Origin: Agapanthus africanus
Lineage: Eukaryota; Streptophyta; Magnoliopsida; Asparagales; Amaryllidaceae
DNA: 64,000 nucleotides
Direction of reading: 5' to 3'
NCBI GenBank assembly: GCA_030015575.1
Contig: CM057337.1
Location: 380,827,582-380,891,581, forward strand
Of this stretch, positions 24,136-36,663 are shown one piece after another. The position numbers and the translations under genes are program-made. Below the pieces are notes generated by a model, which worked only from the letters and a program-made list of their open reading frames with translations, searched no databases and was not told where the DNA came from. Position 1 is the first letter of the stretch. Each line of letters opens with the position of its first letter.

Positions 24136-26131
24136 GCCAAGGCATAAAATCGACATCAAGTGCAATAAGTGTGCACAAATCACAAACCAACACAACGGTG
24201 TGTAAAATACATATCAGGTGCAATAACTATGCCCAAAATGTAAATACCCATTAGGTGCAGCCATGGTGCACGAAAACAATATCATGAAACTCAATCATTA
24301 AAACTCAAATCCAAGCGATATAAGCGTGATACTCGGATCACAAACGCAAATCGCAACAAAGTACATTGAGGTTCACTTTCTACAATGTCGAAAAAAGTAG
24401 GTGCGCCCAAAACTGGCTGAGCAAGATCATCTACTTGCATCCTGCTCACGGTCTGGCGTCCTCTTTTTCTGGGTTCTCATTTCTCTGTGGATTACCAATC
24501 TCACAATCCATCGGCTCATCGGCCCGGTCAGGTGTGCTAACGGAGACGATTCCGCTATGGCAATGCTCTGGTCAACTATCGGCCAATTTGTATGATCAGT
24601 CATAAAGCAGCACGTCACTGGAGTCGGACTCTAGTCCTCTGAATACACATCACACATCTGATCCTCAGTGCAAATCTTATTGCAGCAGTGTCCTGGAAGG
24701 AACCTGCTCAGGGTCTCTTCCGATCTCGCCTATGCCGAACTATACGGAGGCCGGTACTCTTACGTAATCTATTCTCATTCTCTGAACATCTGCGTTCTCA
24801 ACACAGTATTTCTTTAGGAACTGATCATATTCCAACGCTTCTGTATACACATCCGATCTCTAATCTCAACGGGAGTAGCAAAAGCTCATTAACATCTCGC
24901 ACGAACCTTTTGCTCCACTCGTCTTGATTATCGTCCGCTTCGACATCACGTCATGCTATCAGCGTACTGCATTTGTCCTCAGCTACAGTCAATCTGGAAT
25001 CTCTAACACGGACTCGAAATTGCAAACTCGGTATCTTCATCACTCTGTAGAATATCTCTAGCTGAACACATCCTCGCGAACTCGTCCCAGCCATCGGAGG
25101 AATACTCCATACTCGTCCGTTCTCGATCAACTCACAATGCATCTGGGTGAGGTCCTCTATCCGAAACTGGTGAACTTACTGATCTCCTATCGGATCATCC
25201 AAGGAACAACATCATCTCTGGATCGACATACACTAGATCCGAGTAAGACTCTCCACCCTGGAAATCTTCAACTCAATTGGTCTTGCGTCGGCGCATCAAA
25301 TCTGACGAATCACATTCGTCTCTCAACTTAGGATAGACTAGCTATCACCTGTCGCATCTCTGCCTTGAAGCTTCGGAGATCTCAGATCGTAAGCTCTAGA
25401 AGCGACATCCCATTAATCTTAGCAACTGCTGGGTCATCTGTCTGCACGGTAGATGAAATCACAACTCTGAGGTAGGCCGCACATCAAAAATCCTCTCACA
25501 ATCCGGTAGCATCTATCAGTGGCCCGGTCATCCGGTGCAAAACCGAACACTCGCCTCAACAAAAGGTCACAACACAAACACTAACTCGAGACGTTCCCAT
25601 GTCACCAAAAAATATGATGATCAGTCCTCGTACATGACGAGCTTGCCCTGATTGCATCCTTAGCAGCAGCTCAATCTGCGCTCAAACCATAGTGACAGGA
25701 ACCTCAATCAAGTATCGACGAAAATAGCTCAACGGGATGAAAAGAATCAACAGATCCAAAAATGGATACATGATCATAAGGAGGAACGAAACCAGTGAGA
25801 GTATGATCATGGAAACGAATAGAATCAAGGATCTTAAATGGATGTATATTCATGGGTACGAAGAAAATCACAGATCCCAAAATATGTACATCCTAAGGTT
25901 TCTTAAGTGGAGTATCGTATCGTAAATATGCCGTGGAACATACGTACGGTACGTCACTCTACTCAAGCTATCTACTCCATCAATCAGGGTCAACCAATGA
26001 AATGAATGTTCGGGTCTAATTACCCTCCTGTTCAAGTCTAAGTTCTGTAAGGTCAAGCCTAGGTTCCGAAATATATATACGCCCTAGACTCCGCATAGTC
26101 AATCATAAACTCGAACCAAGCTTAAACCTAG
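24136..26131 (-). mobile_element. G1 interior next to primer site, unassigned
   Basis: The first 200 bp are still GTGCA-rich. From about 24360 to 25740 the sequence is less AT-rich and not obviously repetitive. Minus-strand frames give short open pieces (24951-25142 and 24427-24618) with no motif I recognise and many stops. Its position just inside the primer site is where a gag gene would begin in a minus-strand gypsy element, so it may be an eroded gag or captured sequence. I cannot assign a function. Confidence 0.5.
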
Positions 26132-26144
26132 CACTCTGATACCA
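26132..26144 (-). other. Primer binding site of gypsy G1
   Basis: The minus strand reads TGGTATCAGAGTG, four bases from the LTR terminus at 26149. This is a Met-tRNA type site with the last base differing from the copia sites. Confidence 0.8.
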
Positions 26145-26148
26145 ACTT

Positions 26149-26421
26149 TGTCATGACCCGAAATTTAGCTCGTGACTGGCACTTAAACTACGCCACGTCT
26201 AAAGGTGTAACGTAATTCAATTAAGCCGAAGCCCAGAAATCTAAACCTTTTTAAGAAAATAAAGAGGTGAAGTTTTGAAATAATGGTATGGTGAAAATCA
26301 TAAGTTTTCTTAAATACATAATTAATGAAAATGCAAGCAAATTTTTCTTGTTGAAAACATGTTTCGTCTTTTCAAAATTTGGGCAGCACCTCCTTTGTAT
26401 ATTTTGATCCAAAACCACAAA
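26149..26421 (-). repeat. G1 5' LTR, segment 1 of 3
   Basis: It begins TGTCATGACCCGAAATTT, the complement of the G2 LTR end at 10266, and is interrupted at 26422 by element B. The last five bases, ACAAA, are the target duplication of B. Confidence 0.88.
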
Positions 26422-28641
26422 TGTAGGGTTCCTAGGCACTCTCATGAGGTCTCACAAGGCATCAACCATGCCAATTTCAAAATTTACGGTGCCGAGAAAC
26501 CCTAAACTACGGATCGTTGGCTAGATTTCTAGGCGACAAAGCAAACTAGTTAACACTTAACTACAAGAATACGGAAATACAACCTTTGTAGATCCGGTTC
26601 TCCACCTCCATAGCTCTGCAATGAAGTCTCCTCGCTGTCCTCACACAATCCCGGGCTCTAGCGTCGGCTTCATCGGAGAAGAAGCGGGCTAGGTCATCGA
26701 CGACGTGCCGAAGATGATCTACGTCGAGGCATCGCTAGATCAAGCTCCCACTTCACCAAGTCATAAAACTTGTGAAGAAAACACCCTATACTACTTGGCA
26801 AGAGGTAGTGGATGAAGAAATAGGAAGTGGGTTCACTTTAGAATTGGATTTCTCACTCTTTATCATCACTTGCCATTGATGGAGGCAAGCTTTCTTCACA
26901 TGAAAAAATGAAGAAGAAGAAGAATATTGTTATGATAAGTTATTTTCAAAATAGAAAATAAAAGGAATGCTTATCATAATCTAACCATGGTGAAGTGTAG
27001 AGAATCAACTAGGGTTGAGTGGAGTGGTTAGGGTTAAGCATGAGACAAAATGGTGACTAAGTCAAAACTTCATGAAGCTTCAACATGCAAGTCCAAAATT
27101 AGCCACCATTTCATTTCTTTATGCTTAATATTTGTTTTCAAAATAAATAAATGAATAAATAATGGATAAAACAAAACCCTAATTTCCAACTTAACCATGG
27201 TTTAATTCTTTACACTTAACCAAAAAGAATGCATCATCAAACATGATACAATCATGTGTACAAAAGTATATCACATATACAATGTGCACAAACCAAGTGA
27301 GAAAATCCGTTTAAAGTGAACCAATACTAGTTAGTACAAAGTAATATATCAAATATATAATTATGCATTAAATCATTAAATCAACACTTGATTTAACGAT
27401 CCGGTCATATCGCATATAACCGACTAATATCCAATGTATCGATTTATCGAATCAATCCTTGATTCGATAACTAGGTTATATCGCATACAACCATTCGACA
27501 CATTCATCGCGAGAATAGAATACGGGATCACATACACGTATTATTCTCGGTCCCGCACATATCTCATATGCGCTCCTATTTCGTTTCGCTTGAGCCAGGA
27601 AACCTCTGTGTAGGACTCTAAAGACTCGTCAATACGCCGGCAGCAGGTGATGATCATATCAAACACCCACAAGCCGCAAGCGGTCTGCTAAACGTAACGG
27701 CCACCCGGGTATTGAGCGATCAGAAGATCGACGAGCAAGCCCGCTCACACTCCAGTGAATCCAACCAGTAACACTACCGTACAGTCCGGTCTGATCGTCT
27801 GATATGTCGCATATCTCGCCTAGGGGTGGTAAACGTCAGACCCCAATAGCTCAATAAGTCGTGTCGATATGAGGTCTATAACACTTCGAGAAACTACAGG
27901 TAACATTTACCAGTAAATCTCAGCAACCCTGGCCAGGGATTTCCTGTTATAGCCAATCGAACACAGCGCAACATCAACTCCCTATACCGGGAGAGACGAA
28001 TCCCCTCCTATCGCTCATTGCCTCCATGTGATTCGGGACTGTACCCAAAAACCACCGTTTTGCACGCCCTTTTGGACGTGGTAAGATGGAAATCAAAGCA
28101 CAGTGGGAACTACACAAGACTCTATGACGATCTCGGGTCAACAGACTACTCTGTACCAGTGTCACCAGAGAACTGCCATCTGACGTGAGGTATAATACCA
28201 TCTGGGAGTTCTCGGCGAGTCCGTCCAGTGTACCCAGTCTCCACTGAGCACCCGTATATCATCTCTGATGTCAAACACCAATGGATATGGGATCATCCAT
28301 CGCCCATCTGTATGGGTCGAGAAGGTATGCGCTAGTCTACTCTGGTATATCGATGCCCCGTCTCGATACACCCACGACTAGGGACTTTGAAGGATGTACT
28401 TATGGACTACCATGTCCCCACTAGTATGATCCGCATCATAGTCCAGGTAGTCAAGTACACATCCTAAGGGCTTTACCAACATGTAACAGAGAGACAAACA
28501 GTATACACGTTAAGGTAAAGATCAACCAGATAGCATACTATCATGTCGAGCAAGAAAGTCCTCCCTATATATGTCCCAGCATCCACTACAATATACATCC
28601 TATGTATAGTAATGGCCTCTAGGGCATACATATAACTAACC
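26422..28641 (-). repeat. Element B 3' LTR
   Basis: It starts TGTAGGGTTCC. The end reads ATAACTAACC where the 5' LTR has ATAACTAACA, a terminal substitution in the 3' LTR. Palindrome CCCTGGCCAGGG at 27927-27938. ORFs in this interval repeat in the 5' LTR and are not genes. Confidence 0.95.
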
Positions 28642-29237
28642 ATATCCCACTTGCACTAGGGCCATCTGATAGCAGTGGTTGTAGTATCTCATACTCAACC
28701 ATCCCATAAAAATCTCTCTCTGGGAACAGGCCTTTGTGAGTGGATCCGCTGTGTTGTCCTCTGAGTCTTCTCTCCAAACCTCGATCACCCTGGAGATCAA
28801 CCATCTCCATGATCAGGTGACACTGCCTTAGAATATGTCTGGATCACTGATGGGACCTGCGTTCCTTGGCATAAGCCACAACTCCATTGTCACACAATGG
28901 GAGGAACATAGTTCATCTCATGAACCAATATACACCCAAACAGCCTCTTTGGTAGCATCTTAAGTAGCGATGTATCCTGCCTTTATCGTCTAGTATGTCA
29001 CGGTATCTAGCTTGGAACTCTTCCAACATACCGTCCCTGTACTGAGAGTAAAGACAATGCCTGCGACTGATATTCGGTCGTCTTTATCACCCTGGAACCT
29101 TTCCAGTGATTTTCCCCAGAATCGTTTGATATCATCTCACTACAACTAGTGAGAATCCTAGCATCCAATTAAATCTATCTCATAGATCCAAAACTCAGGA
29201 TTTAGGAGGTATCACTTTGATCCTACACGGAGAATCT
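28642..29237 (-). pseudogene. Element B RNase H remnant
   Basis: The region between the LTR and the RT fragment is colinear with the RNase H of element C but heavily eroded. The polypurine equivalent (minus strand AGTGCAAGTGGGATATG) starts it. Nucleotide similarity to 15380-15900 is visible (for example the GGCCTTTGTGAGTGGATC and GATGGGACCTG stretches), yet no ORF above a few dozen codons survives. Confidence 0.75.
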
Positions 29238-29712
29238 TTATGATAAACGGAGATTGATCGAGCGTAGCATAAGAAACTCCTTTCTTATCAAGAGTATGTC
29301 ATCCACGTACTCTACGAGGATCACCACCATACTCCCTACTACCTTTTTGTTTATACAAGGTTCATCTACCATTTTGATGATGTCAAACTCTTTGACTATT
29401 TCATCAAAACAGATGTTCCAACTCCGCGATGCCTGCTTTATCCTATAAAGCATCTTGCACACGTTTCCGCTGCTCCCACTGTCTACGAAGCCCTCTGGCT
29501 GTGTACTTATAGACGCTTTCTTCCAAAATATCATTTAGAAAAGCAGTCATGACACCCAACCACCAGATATCGTAGTCATGGTATGTAGCCGTGGTAAGTT
29601 GGATCTGGATGGACTTAAGCATAGATACTTGAAAAGGTTTCATCATTATCCACACCTGGTTGATGACGAAAGCCTTTAACAAGTCTAGCTTTGAAAGTCT
29701 CAACTTTTCCAT
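29238..29712 (-). pseudogene. Element B reverse transcriptase remnant (frameshifted)
   Basis: Two overlapping frames hold parts of one RT. The N-terminal part (29443-29712) has the degraded MTAFLNDILEESVY, the counterpart of KTAFLNGNLEE. The second frame (29238-29534) has PEGFVDSGSSGNVCK, RIKQASRSWNICFDE and the active site EYVDDILLI. The frameshift falls around 29450-29530. The sequence after YVDDI runs into noise, so the thumb and connection are lost. Confidence 0.88.
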
Positions 29713-30690
29713 CTACACCAAGTAATCTTCTCAAGATATACTTGCTCCTGATGGGGATTTAACCCTTCAGATATAGCAACCAAAGTCCATACTTTGTTGG
29801 TGTATAAGGATTCCATCTCAGATCGCTAAACATCCAGCCATTCTTATAGAGTCTCACTCCTGATGGCCAGCTCGAAGCTAGTTGGGTCATCATCTCATGA
29901 TGCAATCCTCGCTCCCACTGTCATAGTGAAACAGAAGTATCTCTCAGGTGGGTGAGGAACCCTACTAGATCGGCGGAGAGGCTGAGTTTCGTTGGAATCT
30001 ACTGAATCATTTGGTTCGATCAAATCATCTTCTGTAGTTTGCATAGCTGGAACCTTTCCAGTTGTACATAACAGACCTTGCCTCGAGCTTGTCCGGATTT
30101 TGCTTTTAAACATAGGCCGGACAACCCCAAATCTTAACTAGCTTAAGACATGGGCTCTTCCCTTTCCATATCACATATGAAATGGTAGGCAACTGATTTG
30201 ATTCGAACCCTATTCAATAGGTATGCAGCTTCTCAAGTGCATAACTCCCAAAAAGGAAATAGGTAACTCAGTAGTACTCATCATAAAGCACACCTTATCA
30301 TATAGGGTGTTATTGCTCCGCCCCGATATACCATCGTGCTATGGTCTATTCAGAGGAGTAATGCTGAGAGAGAATCTCATTCTCCTTTAGAATAATCCAG
30401 GATTTTCGTGCTCAAGTATTCTCCTCCTTGATCTCATCAAAGGACATAATACTTATACCCGTATTGGTTCTCTACTTCTAACTTTTATTCTGTGAATATC
30501 TCAAAAGGTTCTGACTTGTGTTTCAACAGGAACATATATCTGAATCTTGAGAGATTATCAGAGAATGTAATGAAGTATAAAGAACCGGTCTTGGCAAGTG
30601 TAGACAGGGGACCTACATACATCAACATGTATCATCCCAAGAGTTTACTAACTCTTTCTCTGTTTCCAGTAAACAGAGCTGTGTTCATCT
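29713..30690 (-). pseudogene. Element B integrase remnant
   Basis: The C-terminal part is recognisable at 29895-30113: RRSSRVPHPPERYF, as in element C. The core region up to about 30690 aligns at nucleotide level with C 17140-17880 but is broken by many stops and indels, and I could not find an intact D-D-35-E triad. Confidence 0.8.
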
Positions 30691-31245
30691 TATCTTTGTG
30701 ACATGACTGGCGAGTTTCACAAGATGTAAATTCAAACTAATTTTAAATATGCATCTAAATGTAACTTCAGCTAGTCGGGTCACATTGATATGACCTAGTC
30801 TACAATGTCTCAAGAAGGATTCGTTCATTTCTGAACTCTTCCTCTTGTGTGTGTTCCATTTACTAAGAACTGTAGTTTGATTTAGAACATCGATGCTTTT
30901 AGATAACGTGCCTGAACCGATCAACTTTTGATATAGGAAATGTTCAAAAAATTATCCAACAATACAAAATTTTACCGTTTTCTTTACTAATAAAGAGACA
31001 GATATGATTTTGTATATCAGGTTCGGTATCTAATAACATTCGTTCAGAATCAATGTATTAGGTGATAGTGACCAACAGACTTGGCTGCAACACTTGCCCC
31101 GTTTTCTGCCTCATGAAATTTATCACCCGTTCTCAGTTCTTTACCTATCTGTAGCCCATGTAACATATTACATATGCGGGATCCTGATCCGGTATCACAT
31201 ACCCAGGACGTAAAGAATAGAGAAACAGTTCTAAATAAAGAACAC
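30691..31245 (-). pseudogene. Element B protease and pre-integrase remnant
   Basis: The pre-integrase zinc region keeps LRHCRLGHINVTRL (30685-30924), with both His residues that element C has lost. The protease signature SWVCDTGSGSRICN is visible in the 31050-31358 frame, with the active-site Asp and following Gly kept. Frames are broken between the two. Confidence 0.85.
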
Positions 31246-31440
31246 ACCCGAAGATGATGTATCAGCATGCACTCTCTTCGTTTGGGCGGCACGGGAAATC
31301 TGGTATTCCCCAATTTCCTGCTCGGTCTTATAACAATTATAAGTTGGAGCGGGACCAACGTTCCCCAGCTCAGTATAACAAGCGGGTTCGGTCAATATCC
31401 GTATTATTATCTTGATTAAGGCGTGATATGGTCGCTACCA
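31246..31440 (-). pseudogene. Short leader peptide region in place of gag (element B)
   Basis: Where C has about 285 codons of gag, B has only about 55 codons reading ILTEPACYTELGNVG, YNCYKTEQEIGE, then SSSGVFFI and a stop. E has the matching DILTEPAYYTELGNVG at 56373-56576. The downstream SSSGVF resembles the ASGVYV segment that follows the zinc knuckle in C, so gag was removed by deletion or replaced, with the protease junction kept. No known domain. Confidence 0.75.
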
Positions 31441-31871
31441 GGAGAGAGAGAAGAAAACACTCAGCGTATGCTCTTGCAAGAATAGATTGGTTATTATTTT
31501 ATCTAATCAGGATGGCTCCCACTGCTTTTTATCAAATCTTCCTTTAAACCATAAAAGGAAAGACTAGCCGGGATTAATTACACACTACAAGTTCGCCAAT
31601 CTTTCAGCCAGGCCAGTGTCGGTACTTTGAGGGAGGTCCCCCGTGCTTTCGCACGAACCTAATTAATGTAAACCTCGTTTTCCCAGAGGCGTAACCCCGT
31701 TGACACCTTTCTAGACACCTACTTGATCGGCTAATTGTAATGTATTAAACTCTCCCATGAGTAACTCTTACTCGCAGCGGGTATCGGGATCCAACTATCT
31801 CATAGAAGGTATGCAATCTCATTGCAAATTTCAACACTTGAAATTCCCGATAATATTTTGCCCCTAACGTG

Positions 31872-32078
31872 CTATGACCTTGACGAAAGCCAACAAACCA
31901 TAGCCCGCTAGTCAAGTTCAACCCGTACATTTCTTGATTGAATTAAACCCACCCGCACGACCCTTGACGAAAGCCAACAAAGCCGCACGACTACCCTAAT
32001 CCAATCGCATCGTATGCTGGCAGATAAGCAGCATATAGCTACCGTACACTGCACCTTGACGAAAGCCAACAAATGCAG
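31872..32078 (-). other. Triple hairpin module in leader (B)
   Basis: Hairpins lie at 31872-31903, 31955-31989 and 32049-32078. The inner stem is TTGGC/GTCAA with loop TTTC in all three. Outer stems are GCTATG/CATAGC, GTGCGGCT/GGTCGTGC (with G-U pairs) and CTGCA/TGCAG. The last differs from A (CTGCG/CGCAG) by a compensatory pair. Confidence 0.75.
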
Positions 32079-32218
32079 CACGAATACTATATACAACTTA
32101 TCTGAAATGACGGAGGGCTACGACAGGTTTTTCTGAAAAACTATTGCGTAATGAACTTGATATCGTTGTAGAATCAAATGATTTTGAAATGGAGTGCTTT
32201 TGAGGCTTTTCTAGTTTT

Positions 32219-32440
32219 GCTAAAGGAGTCACTCCCGGTGAAGGGATCGTCGGTCCTTTCCTCGTCGAATGAGGTGCGGGATATATCGTATATATCACTG
32301 TGCAAAGCAAAAACTCTTAAAAGCAATCAAAAAACAAACCGAGTGTGTAGCATCTGCCAGTTATTGCTAAAGGAGTCACTCCCGGTGAAGGGATCTCGGT
32401 CCTTTCCCCATCGAATAAGGTGCAGGATGTTCTATAATGA
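32219..32440 (-). repeat. Tandem duplicated block in leader (B), period 147 bp
   Basis: GTCACTCCCGGTGAAGGG occurs at 32228 and 32375 with matching downstream sequence. Same arrangement as in A and E. Confidence 0.8.
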
Positions 32441-33438
32441 ACACCGCGATGCAAAGCAAGAACTGTAGCTACCTGTTTTTATTTTGAAATTCGATTCCAC
32501 AACATCAATTAGGTTTATTTTCTTTCATTAATCTCATTAATGAATATCCCATCATTTAAGTCCCTAAACATCACAGATAAATACAACGTACACTTATGCC
32601 ATCCGCATTCGCCTCGATGTCCCCTCGTGCACCGTTAGGTTAGGTAACTAACGGCAGAGCGGGGCAGGGCTAGCGCGGGTGTAAAACATAAGTAACGCCT
32701 ATATAATATATCATATATACTATATAATGTATCTATCACAGAACATCACATGATCACATCACAGATATCGCAGCAGAAGAATCATATGAAATATTGGATA
32801 TACTAGGACGTCCGTGTTTTCAATACGAGCCAGTATAAAACACGGATTCCACGGTCGCGATGAATAGCCAAACCCACACACCTAGACCCCTACGAGAGCG
32901 GCAAGCAACCCTACCAATTCTAGAGTTAGGAGACCCGGACTCGACTCCTCGAGTTGGTCTCCTACTGGACTCCAGAACCCGGTTACTTGTGCTCTCCTCC
33001 TTGGGTCTATCCTAGTGCGGAAAAGTAAATAATAAACAAAGGGTGACAACTTCCGCAACCTGAAAGTGCCCCAAATAAAAGAATATTACATACAAGTTTT
33101 TACATGAATGAAAATGAAAAACACTCATCTCACATAAAAAACCCCGGCTATTCAAACACGACGATCCAATATAACATATCCAGCAACACATAGCATCACA
33201 TGTCATCAACGTAAGTAAATATGCGCATCCTAATTATCGTTGACATATAGCAACGAAACTGGCGATATCACATATTACACTTACGGTCACAGAAAAGAAA
33301 GTGTAAAACTACAACAGTTGGAATCCGCAACCTCCTCAGACATCACATGCCTGACCAAATGAATTCCTTAGACATCGCATGCCTGACAATTATAAACCCC
33401 GCATTTTAGTCCCAAAATCGAAAACACTTTTCAATACC

Positions 33439-33722
33439 AAGTCGGGTAATTCAACAAGATTCCCGACATCCTGATCGAATGCTCGTCGCAAACTTCAGTA
33501 GACGGCCGCACCCCCGATACCGTCGACGAAGTGCACTAAGGCGGAACACCGCTGTCGCGAGCACCCGAACGGATGCTTTCGGCGACGGGGTTCTCCTACA
33601 GTCACTTGGTCGGGGCTATGGAGTGAGGCTGTCTATTAAGTTTACCCGGCGAGTATCCGCGTACGCTACGTGATTGCGACGGACTTTTGATCACATCAAA
33701 ATTCCGTGGCAACCGATCAAGT
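33439..33722. repeat. GC-rich cassette (about 280 bp) in leader of B
   Basis: This stretch is present in B and E but absent from the otherwise colinear leader of A (about 4083-4095). In B it is bounded by the direct repeat CAAGT (33439-33443 and 33718-33722), which could be chance. It has a 64-codon ORF on the strand opposite to the element (33479-33673), and E has one of equal length with many substitutions. No recognised domain. Confidence 0.7.
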
Positions 33723-34204
33723 GAGACTAAACTGCTATGTTTATAATATTCATTCAGTTATCACATAACTGTTTGTGAATTCCAATTATTGTATCACATT
33801 CCAGATAATTAGAAAATGTTAAACTTTCCGATTGAACATTCGAACACCCAAGTTTTCCCGATACAGCTCAACACATGAAATAAGCCTAACAACATTCAGT
33901 TCGTGCCTCAGTACCAATGGTCCAGCCGTAGAAGGGTCAAGCCAACGCCTCACATGTGGCACGCCGTACTGCCCCAAACCCTAAGGTTCAAAGGACAGTT
34001 CAAGACGGTCACATAATCGAGTTAAGGTTTATTATCCGGAAAGCCACATAGACAAAATTTGATACTCCGATCGATACACAGAGTCCCCAAAACAACCCAG
34101 AAAATTCAACTCTTGAATAAATTTTAAAAATACCCAGAGAACTCAGCACCTGAAACAATGAATTACTGTGCAAACAGTTAGGGCTGACGTCATAATTCTG
34201 CCGT

Positions 34205-34241
34205 GGAACCGCCGCATAAGCTAGGCTTATGCCGCGGTTCC
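34205..34241. other. GC-rich hairpin near primer site (B)
   Basis: The 17-nt arms at 34205-34221 and 34225-34241 pair throughout (GGAACCGC and GCATAAGC with their complements) apart from one central C-C mismatch, around a 3-nt loop TAG. Confidence 0.88.
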
Positions 34242-34432
34242 GCCGCCGATTACACTGTTCATGCAATAAATTTTGCGCCGTAATTCTTAGAATTCCCTGC
34301 TGAGTTTTCTGCATATTTTTAATTTGGAAAAATCCACGATTTTAGAAAAAGTACAGAGAGCAATTTTGAAATGGGTTTTCGGGTTCGTTCGGACTTCAAA
34401 CTCCGTCTAGACTTCGCCTAAGGCTCTAGCTA

Positions 34433-34445
34433 GGCTCTGATACCA
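34433..34445 (-). other. Primer binding site of element B
   Basis: Minus strand TGGTATCAGAGCC, one base from the LTR start at 34447. Confidence 0.93.
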
Positions 34446-34446
34446 C

Positions 34447-36663
34447 TGTAGGGTTCCTAGGCACTCTCATCAGGTCTCACAAGGCATCAACCATGCCAAT
34501 TTCAAAATTTACGGTGCCGAGAAACCCTAAACTACGGATCGTTGGCTAGATTTCTAGGCGACAAAGCAAACTAGTTAACACTTAACTACAAGAATACGGA
34601 AATACAACCTTTGTTGATCCGGTTCTCCACCTCCATAGCTCCGCAATGAAGTCTCCTCGCTGTCCTCATACAATCCCGGGCTCTAGCGTCGGCTTCATCG
34701 GAGAAGAAGCGGGCTAGGTCATCGACGACGTGCCGAAGATGATCTACGTCGAGGCATCGCTAGATCAAGCTCCCACTTCACCAAGTCATAAAGCTTGTGA
34801 AGAAAACACCCTATACTACTTGGCAAGAGGAGGATGATGAAATAGGAAGTGGGTTCACTTTAGAATTGGATTTCTCACTCTTTATCATCACTTGCCATTA
34901 ATGGAGGCAAGCTTTCTTCACATGAAAAAATGAAAAAGAAGAAGAATATTGTTATGATAAGTTATTTTCAAAATAGAAAATAAAAGGAATGCTTATCATA
35001 ATCTAACCATGGTGAAGTGTAGAGAATCAACTAGGGTTGAGTGGAGTGGTTAGGGTTAAGCATGAGACAAAATGGTGACTAAGTCAAAGCTTCATGAAGC
35101 TTCAACATGCAAGTCCAAAATTAGCCACCATTTCATTTCTTTATGCTTAATATTTTTTTTCAAAATAAATAAATGAATAAATAATGGATAAAACAAAACC
35201 CTAATTTCCAACTTAACCATGGTTTAATTCTTTACACTTAACCAAAAAGAATGCATCATCAAACATGATACAATCATGTGTACAAAAGTATATCACATAT
35301 ACAATGTGCACAAACCAAGTGAGAAAATCCGTTTAAAGTGAACCAATACTAGTTAGTGCAAAGTAATATATCAAATATATAATTATGCATTAAATCATTA
35401 AATCAACACTTGATTTAACGATCCGGTCATATCGCATATAACCGACTAATATCTAATGTATCGATTTATCGAATCAATCCTTGATTCGATAACTAGGTTA
35501 TATCGCATACAACCATTCGACACATTCATCGCGAGAATAGAATACGGTATCACATACACGTATTATTCTCGGTCCCGCACATATCTCATATGCGCTCCTA
35601 TTTCGTTTCGCTTGAGCCAGGAAACCTCTGTGTAGGACTCTAAAGACTCGTCAATACGCCGGCAGCAGGTGATGATCATATCAAATACCCACAAGCCGTA
35701 AGCGGTCTGCTAAACGTAACGGCCACCCGGGTATTGAGCGATCAGAAGATCGACGAGCAAGCCCGCTCACACTCCAGTGAATCCAACCAGTAACACTACC
35801 GTACAGTCCGGTCTGATCGTCTGATATGTCGCATATCTCGCCTAGAGGTGGTAAACGTCAGACCCCAATAGCTCAATAAGTCGTGTCGATATGAGGTCTA
35901 TAACACTTCGAGAAACTACAGGTAACACTTACCAGTAAATCTCAGCAACCCTGGCCAGGGATTTCCTGTTATAGCCAATCGAACACAGCGCAACATCAAC
36001 TCCCTATACCGGGAGAGACGAATCCCCTCCTATCGCTCATTGCCTCCATGTGATTCGGGACTGTACCCAAAAACCACCGTTTTGCACGCCCTCTTGGACG
36101 TGGTAAGATGGAAATCAAAGCACAGTGGGAACCACACAAGACTTTATGACGATCTCGGGTCAACAGACTACTTTGTACCAGTGTCACCAGAGAACTGCCA
36201 TCTGACGTGAGGTATAATACCATCTGGGAATTCTCGGCGAGTCCGTCTAGTATACCCAGTCTCCACTGAGCACCCATATATCATCTCTGATGTCAAACAC
36301 CAATGGATATGGGATCATCCATCGCCCATCTGTATGGGTCGAGAAGGTATGCGCTAGTCTACTCTGGTATATCGATGCCCCGTCTCGATACACCCACGAC
36401 TAGGGACTTTGAAGGATGTACTTATGGACTACCATGTCCCCACTAGTATGATCCGCATCATAGTCCAGGTAGTCAAGTACACATCCTAAGGGCTTTACCA
36501 ACATGTAACAGAGAGACAAACAGTATACACGTTAAGGTAAAGATCAACCAGATAGCATACTATCATGTCGAGCAAGAAAGTCCTCCCTATATATGTCCCA
36601 GCATCCACTACAATATACATCCTATGTATAGTAATGGCCTCTAGGGCATACATATAACTAACA
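34447..36663 (-). repeat. Element B 5' LTR
   Basis: Starts TGTAGGGTTCC, ends ATAACTAACA. Nearly identical to 26422-28641. Palindrome CCCTGGCCAGGG at 35949-35960. The right target duplication ACAAA follows. Confidence 0.96.

Larger units (their letters stand above)
31441..34432 (-). mobile_element. Element B leader (UTL), about 3.0 kb
   Basis: Long non-coding leader. From the gag side it contains a segment shared by C and E (CCAGTGTCGGTACTT near 31613), the triple hairpins, the duplicated block (32219-32440), the conserved block around 32585-32695, the GC-rich cassette (33439-33722) and the GC-rich hairpin (34205-34241). Confidence 0.85.
26422..36663 (-). mobile_element. Complete Ty1/copia element B (10242 bp), gag-less, young
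   Basis: The LTRs are 2220 and 2217 bp. Target duplications ACAAA lie at 26417-26421 and 36664-36668. The final 320 bp of the two LTRs look identical and the first 200 bp differ at about three positions, so insertion is recent. The internal pol is nonetheless full of stops and frameshifts, and gag is absent. The family is the same as the A composite. The combination implies movement with proteins supplied by other elements. Confidence 0.96.

Noticed and set aside
24360..26130. Possible host gene fragment in the G1 interior
   Set aside because: Frames on both strands are short and interrupted, no motif is recognisable, and the position between minisatellite and primer site fits retroelement interior better.
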